From positions 496,001 through 560,000 of the forward strand of contig JAJDEU010000013.1 in NCBI GenBank assembly GCA_029259635.1: a stretch of DNA of 64,000 nucleotides, read 5' to 3'. Made by a program: the position numbers and the translations under genes. Of this stretch, positions 26,884-37,019 are shown piece by piece. The stretch's first letter is position 1. Each line of letters opens with the position of its first letter. The notes under the pieces were generated by a model that ran no database searches, was not told the DNA's origin, and saw nothing but the letters and a program-made list of their open reading frames with translations. This stretch comes from Planctomycetota bacterium (GTDB taxonomy: Bacteria; Planctomycetota; UBA1135; GCA-002686595).

Positions 26884-29800
26884 TTAGCGCGGCGACTCCA
26901 TGCTCGTTGTTTCGCCCTTCCTGATCTCCAGTTCCCGGAGGACCACCCAATCCTCTGAGTTGAAAACGGCTCGAAGGTCCGGCCGGATAAGCTTTCCCAT
27001 GCCAGCGGGTACGACGTCGAAGATAACTGTCGCGCCATTCGGAATCGGTAGGCCGATGAACAAGACGTCATCACGTCCTTGCCAACCAAAGACCCACGGC
27101 GGCATATCCCCAGTGAACTGCGTTAGATCGAGCGAAGTCACTTCAAGCGCACCGGTCTCTAGCTCTAGCTCCCACGCTTGATGATCCGCGTCAACGCGCA
27201 GCTCTTCCATAATCATCCACACGTCCCCACCGAAGGCGTGATTGATAACAAGCACGTAATCGCCCGCGTCCGTAACCCCCAACTCGAAAGCGCCATCGGC
27301 ACCGGGAGTGACCTGCTCCCAATCTCCGCGGTTATCAAAGACGTTGGCACCCTTTGGGCACAGGAAGGCGGCCATGGTTGAATTCTCGACGCCTTCCACT
27401 CGGATCCGACCGCGGAAGACGAAGCTGTTCGGATCCGCAACGTGCAAGTCGTGACGAGTTGTCGCGCCGTCAACGACAACACAATTCGACGCCACTTCTT
27501 CTTCGTACTTATTGTGCGCTGGAGAAACGGTCTCGCGATTCTCCGGTTCACGGCTCGCCACCTCAACCTTGTAGGAACCCGGCGTGAGTAGTCTGAACAA
27601 ATACATTCCGTGCTCATCAACCCGCGTGGTCAGCACTTGCCCATCGCCGCGATGTAGAACAATGAGCTTCCCCACGGGATCTTCGCCGGTCGATAACGAG
27701 ACGCGACCCTTTAACGCACCACCGGTGCCGAGCTCCAGCTCTAGCTCGCCAGGCGACAGATCCGGACCGGCATCGAACGGGCCATACTCAGAAACGGCGA
27801 AGCCATTTTTCTCGACGCGAACGACGTATCGGTCGCGAACACGCGCGGTGAGCACAAAGCCTCCAGCCTCATTCGTGGTTGCTTCCGAAATGGCTCGCGG
27901 CACTAGCCAACAACGGAAACCGTTCCGTTCCCAACGGTCATCCTCCGAAACCAGCCGGTGGAGACGCACCTGCGCTCCAGAAACATCTCCCCCCTTCGAC
28001 GTCACGCGTCCCACGATCCCTTGAATGGACTCCAATCGGTATTCCAGGCGATCGGCAAGTCTTTCCGGGAGCAAAACTTCGGTCCGTAGATCTCGATGCA
28101 AATCAGCCGAGAGCTCTAGACGGAACTCCTCCGACGGAAGCCGAAAACTCGCGATTCCAAATGCGCTGCTCCCCGACTGAAAAGCACGCTCGTTTTCGTC
28201 GAGCGCTAGAACGCGGAAACGGAAGTCGGAAAGCGTTCGACCCTGCTCGTCGAGAGCGACCAAGCGTACGTCGCGCCCCGAAGTCAACCGCAGTTCAAGG
28301 TCGCTCTCGCCCGGAGTTCGGTCCTTTAGCGATGTTGGACCAAAGACGTCATTGGGGTCGCTGGCGGTGAAAGAGATCACCGAGCCGGGTTGCACTACGA
28401 ATTGAAACGTCCCGTCCGACGCCGCCTTTTTCGATGTTCGAGAAGCAAAATGATGCGTGCTCGAGACCAAGTGATAGTCCAATCGCGCGTGCGGCACGGG
28501 GTTTCCATTCGGGTCGACCACAATTCCGGAGACCGAGTTTTCCCTTCGAATCGTTTCGAGAGCGATCGTGATCCCGTCGGCCTTCGGCTCGGCCTGAACT
28601 TGGATCAATTTGCTGAACTCCGGAATCGATCCCGCGACTTCAGCCCACAACCGAACCTCTTTCAGCGCAACTCCACGTAGTTCAAAACTGCCGTCGAGAT
28701 CTGAAAACGCGCATGGCCCATGCACGGGTTGATCATACCCACCGCTTTGAGCGCGCTGCGAGCGCTCAGCCTCCGCGCCGATTTCGCTGCTCACCAGTTT
28801 CGCAACGGTAATCCGTGCGCCATCGATAGCGCGCCCCGTTTCATCGACGACGTTCCCGCGGACCATGCCTCCTGGCACGAGCGCCAGGCGCCCGAGATTA
28901 ACCGTTTCCCCGCGCGTAAGCGCCACGGGCTCAACCGCTGTCATGAATCCATCAGCAACAACCGCGAGTTGAAAGCTCGATGGCTCCTCTTCAACTTCGA
29001 TCGCGATCCGAACGAAACCATCTATCGAACTCGTCGCCGTTTCCCCCTCCCGGTCATCCCGAAGTCGACGGACTCTCGCCCCCCCTACAGCGTTGCCCAG
29101 GTCGTCGATCACGACTGCTTCGACGAAACCCGCGGTAACAACGGGCGCCGCCGACGCGTCCTCAACGGACTCCGCCTCGAGAACTCTACGTCGTCCAGGT
29201 GAATCATCGACAACAGTCGTTCCTTCCGATTGCGCTTCGTCCTTCGGGTCACTGGTAACCGCGGAGATCACTTCCGCTTCTTCGGTTGTCCTCGCTTTGG
29301 AAAAAGGACTCGGCAAGACATCGCTCGAAGTCAAGCTGACGTAGGTCAAGAGAACGGCCGCCGCAGCGACTCCAACTTTCGTGAGAGCATTCATAACAAT
29401 GAGTCCGGTGGTCGTGATCGCGGGCGCGGCGAGAACAATCTCCGCGGCATCTTGTGATCGAACAAAGGGAACGAACAACGCACACCAGGAGCTGCGATCG
29501 TCGTCGAAACGGTCATCGAGTTGCGCTCGCAACTTTCCGATTCCTCGCCGCAAGTGAGAGCGCACCGTCGACGCTGGAAGGCCAAGCTGGCGCGCGATCT
29601 CGATGGGCTGCAAGTCGCGGTAGTAGCGCAAGAAAATGGTCGAGCGATAGGGCTCGTCCAACTCTGCCAGTTCCGTACTCAGCACCCGCGCCGCCTCGAT
29701 GCCCTGACAAACGTCCGCTGGATCGCTCGCCGTCAAGGGCTCCTCGGCTTCTCTCTCGACAACCGGACGATTCGCAACTCTGCGCGACGATCGCCGCGCG

Positions 29801-30000
29801 AAGTTTCGAAGCACGGTCCCAAGCCAAGGCAACAACGATCGATCCGCCTCCGGGCGATGAACAATCGCGGCCACCCACGTCTCCTGAACCAGGTCCTCCG
29901 CTTCGGCCGAATCGCCCACGAGCTGGATCGCCAGCCTACGAATCGAATTCGCGTGCTTAAGGAGGTCTTCGGTCAGCGGAGATTCGTACTTGGCCTGCAT
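26884..30000 (-). CDS. ECF sigma factor fused to a membrane helix and carboxypeptidase-regulatory-like repeats
   Basis: A 1038-residue protein. Residues about 10-85 are sigma region 2 (AIQLVGDSAEAEDLVQETWVAAI; PWLGTVLRNFARRSSRR). Residues about 115-165 are sigma region 4 (AELDEPYRSTIFLRYYRDLQPIEIARQLGLPASTVRSHLRRGI). One membrane helix follows near 207-228 (LTKVGVAAAAVLLTYVSLTS). From about 300 there are several carboxypeptidase-regulatory-like (beta-sandwich) units, for example VRGNVVDETGRAIDGARITV, VSGIVVDPNGNPVPHARLDY, IVGRVTSKGGDVSGAQVRLH and ALKGRVSLSTGEDPVGKLIV. The protein would keep its sigma domain in the cytoplasm and the rest outside. This suggests a sigma factor released or controlled by an outside signal. 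Fused ECF sigma factors with long C-terminal parts are known in planctomycetes; this exact target is unknown. Confidence 0.88.
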   Translation of the reverse strand: MQAKYESPLTEDLLKHANSIRRLAIQLVGDSAEAEDLVQETWVAAIVHRPEADRSLLPWLGTVLRNFARRSSRRVANRPVVEREAEEPLTASDPADVCQGIEAARVLSTELAELDEPYRSTIFLRYYRDLQPIEIARQLGLPASTVRSHLRRGIGKLRAQLDDRFDDDRSSWCALFVPFVRSQDAAEIVLAAPAITTTGLIVMNALTKVGVAAAAVLLTYVSLTSSDVLPSPFSKARTTEEAEVISAVTSDPKDEAQSEGTTVVDDSPGRRRVLEAESVEDASAAPVVTAGFVEAVVIDDLGNAVGGARVRRLRDDREGETATSSIDGFVRIAIEVEEEPSSFQLAVVADGFMTAVEPVALTRGETVNLGRLALVPGGMVRGNVVDETGRAIDGARITVAKLVSSEIGAEAERSQRAQSGGYDQPVHGPCAFSDLDGSFELRGVALKEVRLWAEVAGSIPEFSKLIQVQAEPKADGITIALETIRRENSVSGIVVDPNGNPVPHARLDYHLVSSTHHFASRTSKKAASDGTFQFVVQPGSVISFTASDPNDVFGPTSLKDRTPGESDLELRLTSGRDVRLVALDEQGRTLSDFRFRVLALDENERAFQSGSSAFGIASFRLPSEEFRLELSADLHRDLRTEVLLPERLADRLEYRLESIQGIVGRVTSKGGDVSGAQVRLHRLVSEDDRWERNGFRCWLVPRAISEATTNEAGGFVLTARVRDRYVVRVEKNGFAVSEYGPFDAGPDLSPGELELELGTGGALKGRVSLSTGEDPVGKLIVLHRGDGQVLTTRVDEHGMYLFRLLTPGSYKVEVASREPENRETVSPAHNKYEEEVASNCVVVDGATTRHDLHVADPNSFVFRGRIRVEGVENSTMAAFLCPKGANVFDNRGDWEQVTPGADGAFELGVTDAGDYVLVINHAFGGDVWMIMEELRVDADHQAWELELETGALEVTSLDLTQFTGDMPPWVFGWQGRDDVLFIGLPIPNGATVIFDVVPAGMGKLIRPDLRAVFNSEDWVVLRELEIRKGETTSMESPR

Positions 30001-30325
30001 GGTGTTCGCCCCACTGCATGCACGAGCAGCGGAAGCGTTGCAGGCTTGCGGCGATAATTCAGATCATTTGCACGCTACCGAGTCCTTCCGGGACCTCGAT
30101 CGAGCGCGCAGCGAGCGTCACACGCCTATCGCCTAAGTGCGTAGACGGGCGCGCGCTTCACCTAGCACGTGTGAGAGTCCCCACATCGCACACGAAATCG
30201 GCTCGCCCAGCTCACGATCCGCGATTTCGAATTACGCCTGCGGAACACAGCGCCGTTCAACTGTGGCTCTAGGCCTCGGCGCTGGCCGTTAATGGGTCGG
30301 CACGGGGCTTGCGCTCAGGCACGAC
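30001..30325. other. Intergenic region between divergent genes
   Basis: These 325 bp separate the start of the sigma-factor fusion from the start of the TPR protein. It must hold both promoters, but I see no clear promoter pair, repeat or RNA gene in it. Confidence 0.5.
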
Positions 30326-31666
30326 ATGAATCGGAAGTACTACAGTCCATTCGTGTTCGCGTTCGTCCTCGCGACGTCACTGGGTAGTGATTTGAAGGCT
30401 CAAGCCCAGAGCGGGACCGAGAATCTCTCGCGACGCATCGATCACATCTATAGGACGGCTCCCAAGCACCTCGTCGCGGATCTCGCACTTGCCGAGTTCG
30501 AGCGAGATCATTCTTCTGCGGACGAGCGCGAGATTTCTGGCGTGCTCGGCCGAATCGCTCGCACGTACTCCATGCCAATGCAGTTCCATGCGGATGCGAT
30601 TGGTGTGTACAGAAAAATTATGGAGCTCATGCCGGCGAATCTCCACGCTCGGCTCGCACGGTACTCAATCGCGACCGAATTCGAGCGGGCGGGGCGCCGA
30701 GAGGACGCCGTTGAGATGCTCCACATCATCCATGCCGAGGCTCCGCTAACCACACGCGCTCGCACGATGGCGACTCTCTGCTCTGAGCTGGGCAGATTCG
30801 ACGAGGCAGATGCGTTCTACCGTCTAGCCAGTCCGACTCGAGGTTGGCTACTTAGCACAGGATCGACTCCTGAGGACAACGCGTACGCGGAACACCTGAT
30901 GCGAGCGGGACACTGGGAGCGCGCGCTGGAGTACTGGAACACCAATCCGGCGATGGAGTTTCCGATGTGCGGCCTCGGAGCGAGCGTCTTCGACAATGTT
31001 TGGCTCCAGCTCAGGAAAGCGACATGTCTTCGAGCACTCGGTCGCCCCCATGAAGCACTCGAGCAGTTAGAGAGCGCGCTGGCCAAGTATTCAGACTTAC
31101 TGGGGATGGCGGAGTGCGCCGCGCTAGCCGTCGAGATTCGTCGTGAGCTAGGCCAATCGGATTACTATGAAGATCCGGGCTCGTGCAACTTCGCTGGACA
31201 GACGGCGTATTTAATCTCTGATATTCGAAACGACCTGGCCGCGAAAGATCTATTCCGACTCTGCGAGCTCCTGCTCAACGACGATGATCGCTACGGCAAA
31301 TTCGCGTTGAGAGCCGCGAAGCGCGAGCTCATCCGACTAGTCGCGGAGAGCAACCTGCCCATTGCTTCGACCGCACTTGGCTTTGTTGGTCGCAACAACG
31401 ACCGCTGGATTTGCAACCTGCTCGCAATGCTCGGAGACGATGGAATCGTAGATCGGGTTCGCGAGCGCCTCGATCATCTTGAAGGCAGTTGGGAGCGTCG
31501 TCGCTGGCTCACGATTCTCGTTGTCCTCGACACCGACCGCGCATACGGCCTCTTGCGCGAATACAGTTTGTCCTCCGATCCGGATTTGCAACGCGAAGCT
31601 GAGGCTCAGTTGAGGCGATTCCCGCAGGGCTGGCCACTGCCTCCGATCGACAAACTCTTCTACTGA
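30326..31666 (+). CDS. Secreted TPR-like protein
   Basis: A 446-residue protein with a signal peptide (YYSPFVFAFVLATSLGSDLKAQAQ). The body is alpha-helical with TPR-like pairs: AIGVYRKIMELMPANLHARLARYSIATEFERAGRREDAVEML, TLCSELGRFDEADAFYRLA, AEHLMRAGHWERALEYWNTN and CLRALGRPHEALEQLESALAKY. The last 120 residues may be HEAT-like. Likely a periplasmic scaffold; no enzymatic motif is present. It lies divergent from the sigma-factor fusion, and convergent to the DUF6624 gene with only 14 bp between the stops. Confidence 0.68.
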   Translation: MNRKYYSPFVFAFVLATSLGSDLKAQAQSGTENLSRRIDHIYRTAPKHLVADLALAEFERDHSSADEREISGVLGRIARTYSMPMQFHADAIGVYRKIMELMPANLHARLARYSIATEFERAGRREDAVEMLHIIHAEAPLTTRARTMATLCSELGRFDEADAFYRLASPTRGWLLSTGSTPEDNAYAEHLMRAGHWERALEYWNTNPAMEFPMCGLGASVFDNVWLQLRKATCLRALGRPHEALEQLESALAKYSDLLGMAECAALAVEIRRELGQSDYYEDPGSCNFAGQTAYLISDIRNDLAAKDLFRLCELLLNDDDRYGKFALRAAKRELIRLVAESNLPIASTALGFVGRNNDRWICNLLAMLGDDGIVDRVRERLDHLEGSWERRRWLTILVVLDTDRAYGLLREYSLSSDPDLQREAEAQLRRFPQGWPLPPIDKLFY

Positions 31667-31680
31667 AGCTCTCGGAGTTC

Positions 31681-32592
31681 CTACTCCCCGTACTCCCCCT
31701 GGCCGAAGTGCCGAATCGGCGGATCGCCTTCCTTCTGGAAGTAGGCCAGGTACTCACTCAGCGGTCCCATGCCCATCTCGGCGCGAAACTCATCGACGCG
31801 CGTAATGTCTTCGCAGGCCATCAAGACGTGCGTGCCATCGCGACTGCTGAGTTGCGAGCCATAGCGCTGTTCGTAGCCGAGGTTGAGCTGGCTGCGGTCG
31901 AACAAGAGCGCGTAGTTCTGCCCGTTCAGTCGTCCGGCTCGCACGTCAGCCTCGATGAAAGGCAACGCGGTCACCATCAGGCGCAGGTCACTCGTGTGCT
32001 GCACGATCAAGAACGCCGCGTCGCTGGCTTCTGCGCCGAATCGAGTGGCATCGATCCACCCCATCTCAAGGATGATGTTGGTCAGAAACTCAGTATTGTC
32101 GGCGTCCACGCTCTGCATCGCGTTCCAGTCCGGGCTTCCGCCCGTGCGCACGCGCTGATCCTCGATTCTTCGACGACCAAGGTCCTCCGACAAAGCGCGG
32201 ACGAGGTCTTCCGTAACATCGACCGTCTCGGCAAGCTCGTAGGGAGCCAAGCGCAACTCCTCGGGCGTATGGTCGAGCCGGTTCATGCGTAGGTCTTTGC
32301 CTTCGCCGACAACATGAAGCTGCTCCCCGTCTAATTTCAACTCGAAGTTGCTGACCTGACCCCACGACTCGAAGATCCCGCCCGTCGGAGTGTAGGTCGC
32401 TCGATGGAATTTTGGCTTGCCGTCCTCGAACCACCCGGTTCGTCCTTCTTCGAGTAGCAGCGAGCGGTTTCCACCTGCTTCGCGCCAACTTCCAAAGCGA
32501 GCATCGGCGCTCGCCTCCTCTTCATCCATCGGAAACGCGAGACTGACCGCAGCCAGGAGCGAGGGAGCGACAAGGTAGAGAAGTGCTTTCAT
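31681..32592 (-). CDS. Secreted DUF6624-like protein
   Basis: A 303-residue protein with a signal peptide (MKALLYLVAPSLLAAVSLAFP; start ATG 32592). Residues about 25-110 are a lipocalin-like or hypothetical N-terminal part. The C-terminal 150 residues read DADNTEFLTNIILEMGWIDATRFGAEASDAAFLIVQHTSDLRLMVTALPFIEADVRAGRLNGQNYALLFDRSQLNLGYEQRYG in outline, the pattern of DUF6624: a D-x-x-N-x-x-x-L start, a W-[LI]-[IV]-Q-H-x-D-x-D centre and a late Q-x-Y-G. The function of the family is unknown. The stop codon is 81 bp after the RND gene's stop region, and both are minus-strand genes. Confidence 0.72.
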   Translation of the reverse strand: MKALLYLVAPSLLAAVSLAFPMDEEEASADARFGSWREAGGNRSLLLEEGRTGWFEDGKPKFHRATYTPTGGIFESWGQVSNFELKLDGEQLHVVGEGKDLRMNRLDHTPEELRLAPYELAETVDVTEDLVRALSEDLGRRRIEDQRVRTGGSPDWNAMQSVDADNTEFLTNIILEMGWIDATRFGAEASDAAFLIVQHTSDLRLMVTALPFIEADVRAGRLNGQNYALLFDRSQLNLGYEQRYGSQLSSRDGTHVLMACEDITRVDEFRAEMGMGPLSEYLAYFQKEGDPPIRHFGQGEYGE

Positions 32593-32673
32593 GCCCAGAG
32601 GATAGAGCGCCGCGCGTCGGCTCGCCGTAAGGGTCAAGAAAAGTACGCGACGCCAGGCCCCCGAGATCGATTG

Positions 32674-35600
32674 TCACACGCTCCCGAGCGAACGCAGCTT
32701 CCGCCCGATATTCATGAAGTCCTCGCGAACGAGAGTGAGCGCGGGAACGAGAACGAGCGTGATGACCGTTGCGAAGGCCACGCCCGCTGAGAGGCTCACG
32801 GCCATCGGAATGAGAAACTGTGCTTGGAGGCTCTTCTCCGCGATCATCGGTGCGAGGCCTACACAGGTGGTCACTGTCGTAAAGAGGATCGCTCGGAAAC
32901 GCTTTGGGCCTGCGGCGAGCGCCGCCTCGTAAGCGGAGAGCCCTTGCCCTCGGAATCGATTGATCATGTCGAGCAGGACAAGCGAGTCATTGATCACAAC
33001 GCCGGACAGCGCGACGACTCCGAAGGCGGAGAAGAAACTCAAGTCGAAGCCGAGCAACATGTGGCCCAGCACAGCGCCGACGACTCCGAGCGGAATGACG
33101 GACATGATGATCAACGGCTGCGTGTAGGAGCGCAGCTGAGTGGCGATGAGCGCGAACATGGCGAACAGAGCGACCAGCATGCCCTTGGCCAAGCTCTGGA
33201 CGCTCTCGATACGTTCGCGTTCCGCACCCTCGAAGGAGAATGAAAGGCCGGGGATGTCGCGCTGCATCGCGGGCAAGAACTCGTCTCGCAGGGTCGTATT
33301 GATGTCGTTCGCGTTCGCGCGGACCTCATCGACATCGGCGGTCACGCTGACGACGCGCCTTCGATCCGTCCGGTCGATCGTCGCGTAGCCGCGGCCTTCC
33401 GTGTAGCTCGCCACCGTCGCGAGCGGAAGCTCTGCACCGTCGGGTAGTCGAATGCGCAGAGCATCCAGACTGTCGAGCGTGCGTCGCTCTGCCTCCGAGT
33501 AGCGCACGAGCACCTTGATATCGTCGCGCCCGCGCTGCACTCGCTGCGCCTCTTCGCCGTAGTAGGCCTGCCGCACTTGGCGAGCGAGATTGCCGACCGT
33601 TAATCCCGCCGCTCTTCCCGCTTGGGTCAGGCTGAAGTCGAGCTCGCGCTTCCCCGGCTCGAATGAATCGGTGACTTCACTGACGCCGTCGTACTTACCG
33701 AGGTGTTCTTTGAGCGCATCTGCAGCGATCAGCAGCTTGTCGAAGTCCGCGTGCGCCAGCTCCACGTTCACATCATCACCCGCAGAGAGCAGACTGCTCG
33801 TGAAGTCGAGCGCCGTTGCGCCGGGGATCTCGCCGACGACCTCGCGCCAGCGAGCCACGATCTCCGCCGCGCCTACGGTCCGGTCTTCGCTCGGAATCAA
33901 CTGAATCGAGACCTCGGCCGCATTCGATCCGGAGGCCCCTGCTCCCGCGTCCGGTCCGCCGCCTCCACCGAAGGGCTGCGAGCCGAGCGTTACAGCCACA
34001 CTCTCGAACAGTGAAGCCGAGCCTTCCGGAAGCTCTGCATCAAACTCACTTCGAGTCTTCTCAGCAGCCTCCGCGATGTGCTGCATCACGCGCTCGGTCT
34101 CTCTCGCCGACGTTCCGCCGACCATCTCGACGCGAGCCGAAATCTTCTCTCCGTCAATCTCAGGGAAGATCGTCAGGCGAACGTGTCCGCCCTGAACCAG
34201 CCCGACCGTCATGAGCATAAAGGAGACTCCGACAGCTACGGTCGCGTAGCGATATCGCAGAGCCAAGCTCAACACCGGCTTGTAAGTGCGGCGCACGAGC
34301 CAGGCGAGCCCACGCTGCAGCGCGCCTTGAATGACAGCGAGCGTTCCGCGGCGCGGCGTAAGGCTTCCGCCGGAGAGGTGCGCGGGAAGGATCAAGAACG
34401 ACTCGATCAACGACATGATCAGGACGCCGATGACAACCACGGGAACGACCCACAGAATGTCGCCGAAGAAACCGCCGGTGAAGTAGAGCGGCGCGAACGC
34501 GACGATGGTCGTGAGCACACCCACCGAGACCGGTGCGACAACCTCGCGCAAACCCTCCAACGCGGCGCGGGCGGGCGGCATGCCCTCTTGTCTCTTCGAA
34601 TAAATATTCTCGCCGACCACGATCGCATCGTCGACAACGATGCCGAGCACGAGGATGAACGCGAACAACGAGATCATGTTGATCGATCCGCCCATCGCGA
34701 CGATGACGACGAAGGCGCCGAGGAATGAGATCGGGATTCCCATCGTCGTCCAGAAGGCGAGCCTGAAGTCGAGGAACAACACGAGCACGGTGAAGACAAG
34801 GACAAGTCCCATCAAGCCGTTGCGAAGCAGGAGCTCGATACGACTGCGCAACGTGTCCGCGCCGTTTTGCCAGACTCGGAACTCCACTCCATTCGGCAGC
34901 GCGACCTGCTCCAGATACTCGACGACCTTGCTCTCGATCTTCAGAACATGCTGATCGCCAACCGCAGAGACAGCGAGGAATGCTGCCGTCTGGCCATCGA
35001 ATAAGCTCGACTGATCCACGTCTTCGAAGCCGTCTCTAACCTCGGCGACATCACCAATCTGAATTACCGTTCCGTCGGGATTCGATTGCACGACGAGCTT
35101 CTCGAAGTCGCCGCGATCGTAAGCCTGGTTCTCCGTGCGCAGGAGAATCTCGCCGTCGACCGTACGAATCGAACCGCCCGGGAGGTTGACCGAGAATCCG
35201 CGCACCGCCGCGGCCACGTCTTCGAACGACAGACCGCGCTCGCGCAGAGCACGCTCGGATATCTCGATCGCGATCTCGTAGTCCTTCACGCCTCGGACGT
35301 CGACAACCGAGACACCATCGAGCGCCGTCAGGTCGTCTCGCAGCCGGAACGCCAACTCGCGCAAGGTGCGCTCATCCGCGTCACCGTACAGCGCGGCGGT
35401 CACGACGCTCCGCCGCTGCGTCACATCCGAAATGCGCGCATCTTCCGCATCCTCGGGCGGAAAGTTCTGAATCACCTCGACGGCCGACTTGATGTCGTCG
35501 AGCACTTCGCGGTCGTCCGCATTATCCTCGAGCTCCGCCGTGATCGTTCCAAAGCCCTCGCTCGAGACCGAGCGCACGCGCTTGATTCCTTCGATTCCCG

Positions 35601-35838
35601 TCAGCTGTTCCTCGACCCGCCGACTGATCCCCTCTTCCACTTCGGTCGGAGTGGCGCCTGGGTAAGGAACACTGACCGTGACCGTGCGCGGATCAATCTC
35701 CGGAAACACCTCGACCTTGACCGAGAGCGCGAGCGCGGCACCTCCGACCAGCAGGAGCACCATCAGGAGATTCGCCGCGACATGATTCGAAACGAACCAA
35801 GCGAGCAAACCTTTCTCGGACTTGAGCTCGTCACTCAT
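32674..35838 (-). CDS. RND efflux transporter, inner-membrane permease
   Basis: A 1054-residue transporter. It begins MSDELKSEKGLLAWFVSNHVAANLLMVLLLVGG (helix 1) and VFPEIDPRTVTVSVPYPGATPTEVEEGISRRVEE, then the two porter loops and two groups of helices. Helix 4 contains ILVLGIVVDDAIVVGENIY with the Asp pair of the proton relay. Hence it is a proton-driven exporter of the AcrB/MdtB type, though the closest relatives are the generic AcrB-like permeases of non-Enterobacteria. Its start ATGA overlaps the stop of the adaptor gene. The gene is the last of a four-gene operon (TetR-OMF-adaptor-permease). Confidence 0.95.
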   Translation of the reverse strand: MSDELKSEKGLLAWFVSNHVAANLLMVLLLVGGAALALSVKVEVFPEIDPRTVTVSVPYPGATPTEVEEGISRRVEEQLTGIEGIKRVRSVSSEGFGTITAELEDNADDREVLDDIKSAVEVIQNFPPEDAEDARISDVTQRRSVVTAALYGDADERTLRELAFRLRDDLTALDGVSVVDVRGVKDYEIAIEISERALRERGLSFEDVAAAVRGFSVNLPGGSIRTVDGEILLRTENQAYDRGDFEKLVVQSNPDGTVIQIGDVAEVRDGFEDVDQSSLFDGQTAAFLAVSAVGDQHVLKIESKVVEYLEQVALPNGVEFRVWQNGADTLRSRIELLLRNGLMGLVLVFTVLVLFLDFRLAFWTTMGIPISFLGAFVVIVAMGGSINMISLFAFILVLGIVVDDAIVVGENIYSKRQEGMPPARAALEGLREVVAPVSVGVLTTIVAFAPLYFTGGFFGDILWVVPVVVIGVLIMSLIESFLILPAHLSGGSLTPRRGTLAVIQGALQRGLAWLVRRTYKPVLSLALRYRYATVAVGVSFMLMTVGLVQGGHVRLTIFPEIDGEKISARVEMVGGTSARETERVMQHIAEAAEKTRSEFDAELPEGSASLFESVAVTLGSQPFGGGGGPDAGAGASGSNAAEVSIQLIPSEDRTVGAAEIVARWREVVGEIPGATALDFTSSLLSAGDDVNVELAHADFDKLLIAADALKEHLGKYDGVSEVTDSFEPGKRELDFSLTQAGRAAGLTVGNLARQVRQAYYGEEAQRVQRGRDDIKVLVRYSEAERRTLDSLDALRIRLPDGAELPLATVASYTEGRGYATIDRTDRRRVVSVTADVDEVRANANDINTTLRDEFLPAMQRDIPGLSFSFEGAERERIESVQSLAKGMLVALFAMFALIATQLRSYTQPLIIMSVIPLGVVGAVLGHMLLGFDLSFFSAFGVVALSGVVINDSLVLLDMINRFRGQGLSAYEAALAAGPKRFRAILFTTVTTCVGLAPMIAEKSLQAQFLIPMAVSLSAGVAFATVITLVLVPALTLVREDFMNIGRKLRSLGSV

Positions 35839-37019
35839 AGCGCGCCCTGCTCGTTCAATCTCACCTGCATCCCGTCCGTCACAACTTCCAGGTTGCTGGT
35901 GATGACCCGAGCACCCGCGCTCAATCCTCTGACGAGCACGGAGCCGTTGCCCTGATAGACGAGCTCGGGTTCGGCGAAGCGCAGTCGCTCTTCTTCGATG
36001 ACCCACACGCGACCCCCTTCGCGAATCGCGCCGCGCGGAAGCTCGACCACCTCTTCGAGCGTTCGCGCTTGGATCTCGGCATCAACAAAGGTCCCGGGCA
36101 GGAGTCGCGAAGCCATCGTGGCGTCGAGCTCGGTCGTATCAATCTCGATGACGACGCGCGCCATTCGGCTCTTCGGATCGAGCTGCCCGTACAAACGCGA
36201 AATACGACCACGAACTTCGATCGGTCCACCGGCACCCATGCCCCGCACGACCGCCATGCTCGCGCTCTCGTCATTCGCACCAACGGGCAGCGCGAGCCAG
36301 GCCAACTCTTCGGCGCGCAGGGGAATCGCGACCTCGAGAATGTCCGTCGCGTAGACCTCAGCCACGGGCTGGTTCGTCGACACGACTTCTCCGACATCGA
36401 CGGATGCCTCGATCACGCGACCGTCGAAGGGCAAGCTGATAACCGTGCGCGCGAGGTCGAGCTTTGCTTGTTCGAGCTGAGCCTCGACGGTGAGGACGCG
36501 CGCTTCCGCGCTCTTCAGCTGGGGCTCGAGACGAACGAGCGGCGGACACTCTTCGCCGGGTCGCGCTTGCTCCCACTCCGCGATGGCGGATTCTGATTCT
36601 GCGCGCGTCGTGAAGACCACGGATTCGGCGGATGCGACTTCAGCTTCCGTGCGGGCGATCGCGAGCTCGTAGTCCCGCGCTTCGATTCGAACCAGCAACT
36701 CGCCTGCGCGGAACGTGCCCCCATCCCGCAAGCCCGGATGAATCTCCACGACTTCACCTTTGACCTGCGGCGTGACCGCGATGCGAGTGCGCGCTTCGAG
36801 GCTTCCGTTGCCGTATACGACAATCGGAAAGCTCGTGTGCTCGGTGGTAATCGCGCGCACGAGCGGCGCGTAAACGGCAGTCTCCGATCGCTGCGGAGGT
36901 TGACGTCGCAAGGACAATCTGTTGGCGACCACAAAGCCGACGACGAGGATCGCGATGACCAAGAGTGGCTGGAGAATCCAGGCCGTGAGACCAGAGAGTG
37001 AGCGAATCAACTTGTTCAT
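35835..37019 (-). CDS. RND periplasmic adaptor (membrane-fusion protein)
   Basis: A 394-residue adaptor. It starts MNKLIRSLSGLTAWILQPLLVIAILVVGF (one anchoring helix). The lipoyl half-motifs, VVEIHPGLRDGGTFRAGELLVRIE and ARTVISLPFDGRVIEASVDVGEVV, flank a helical hairpin (VASAESVVFTTRAESESAIAEWEQARPG). The beta-barrel and membrane-proximal domains follow (AVVRGMGAGGPIEVRGRISRLYG; ELPRGAIREGGRVWVIEEERL). It joins the permease to the outer-membrane factor. It overlaps both neighbours by 4 bp (ATGA), so the operon is translationally coupled. Confidence 0.93.
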   Translation of the reverse strand: MNKLIRSLSGLTAWILQPLLVIAILVVGFVVANRLSLRRQPPQRSETAVYAPLVRAITTEHTSFPIVVYGNGSLEARTRIAVTPQVKGEVVEIHPGLRDGGTFRAGELLVRIEARDYELAIARTEAEVASAESVVFTTRAESESAIAEWEQARPGEECPPLVRLEPQLKSAEARVLTVEAQLEQAKLDLARTVISLPFDGRVIEASVDVGEVVSTNQPVAEVYATDILEVAIPLRAEELAWLALPVGANDESASMAVVRGMGAGGPIEVRGRISRLYGQLDPKSRMARVVIEIDTTELDATMASRLLPGTFVDAEIQARTLEEVVELPRGAIREGGRVWVIEEERLRFAEPELVYQGNGSVLVRGLSAGARVITSNLEVVTDGMQVRLNEQGAL

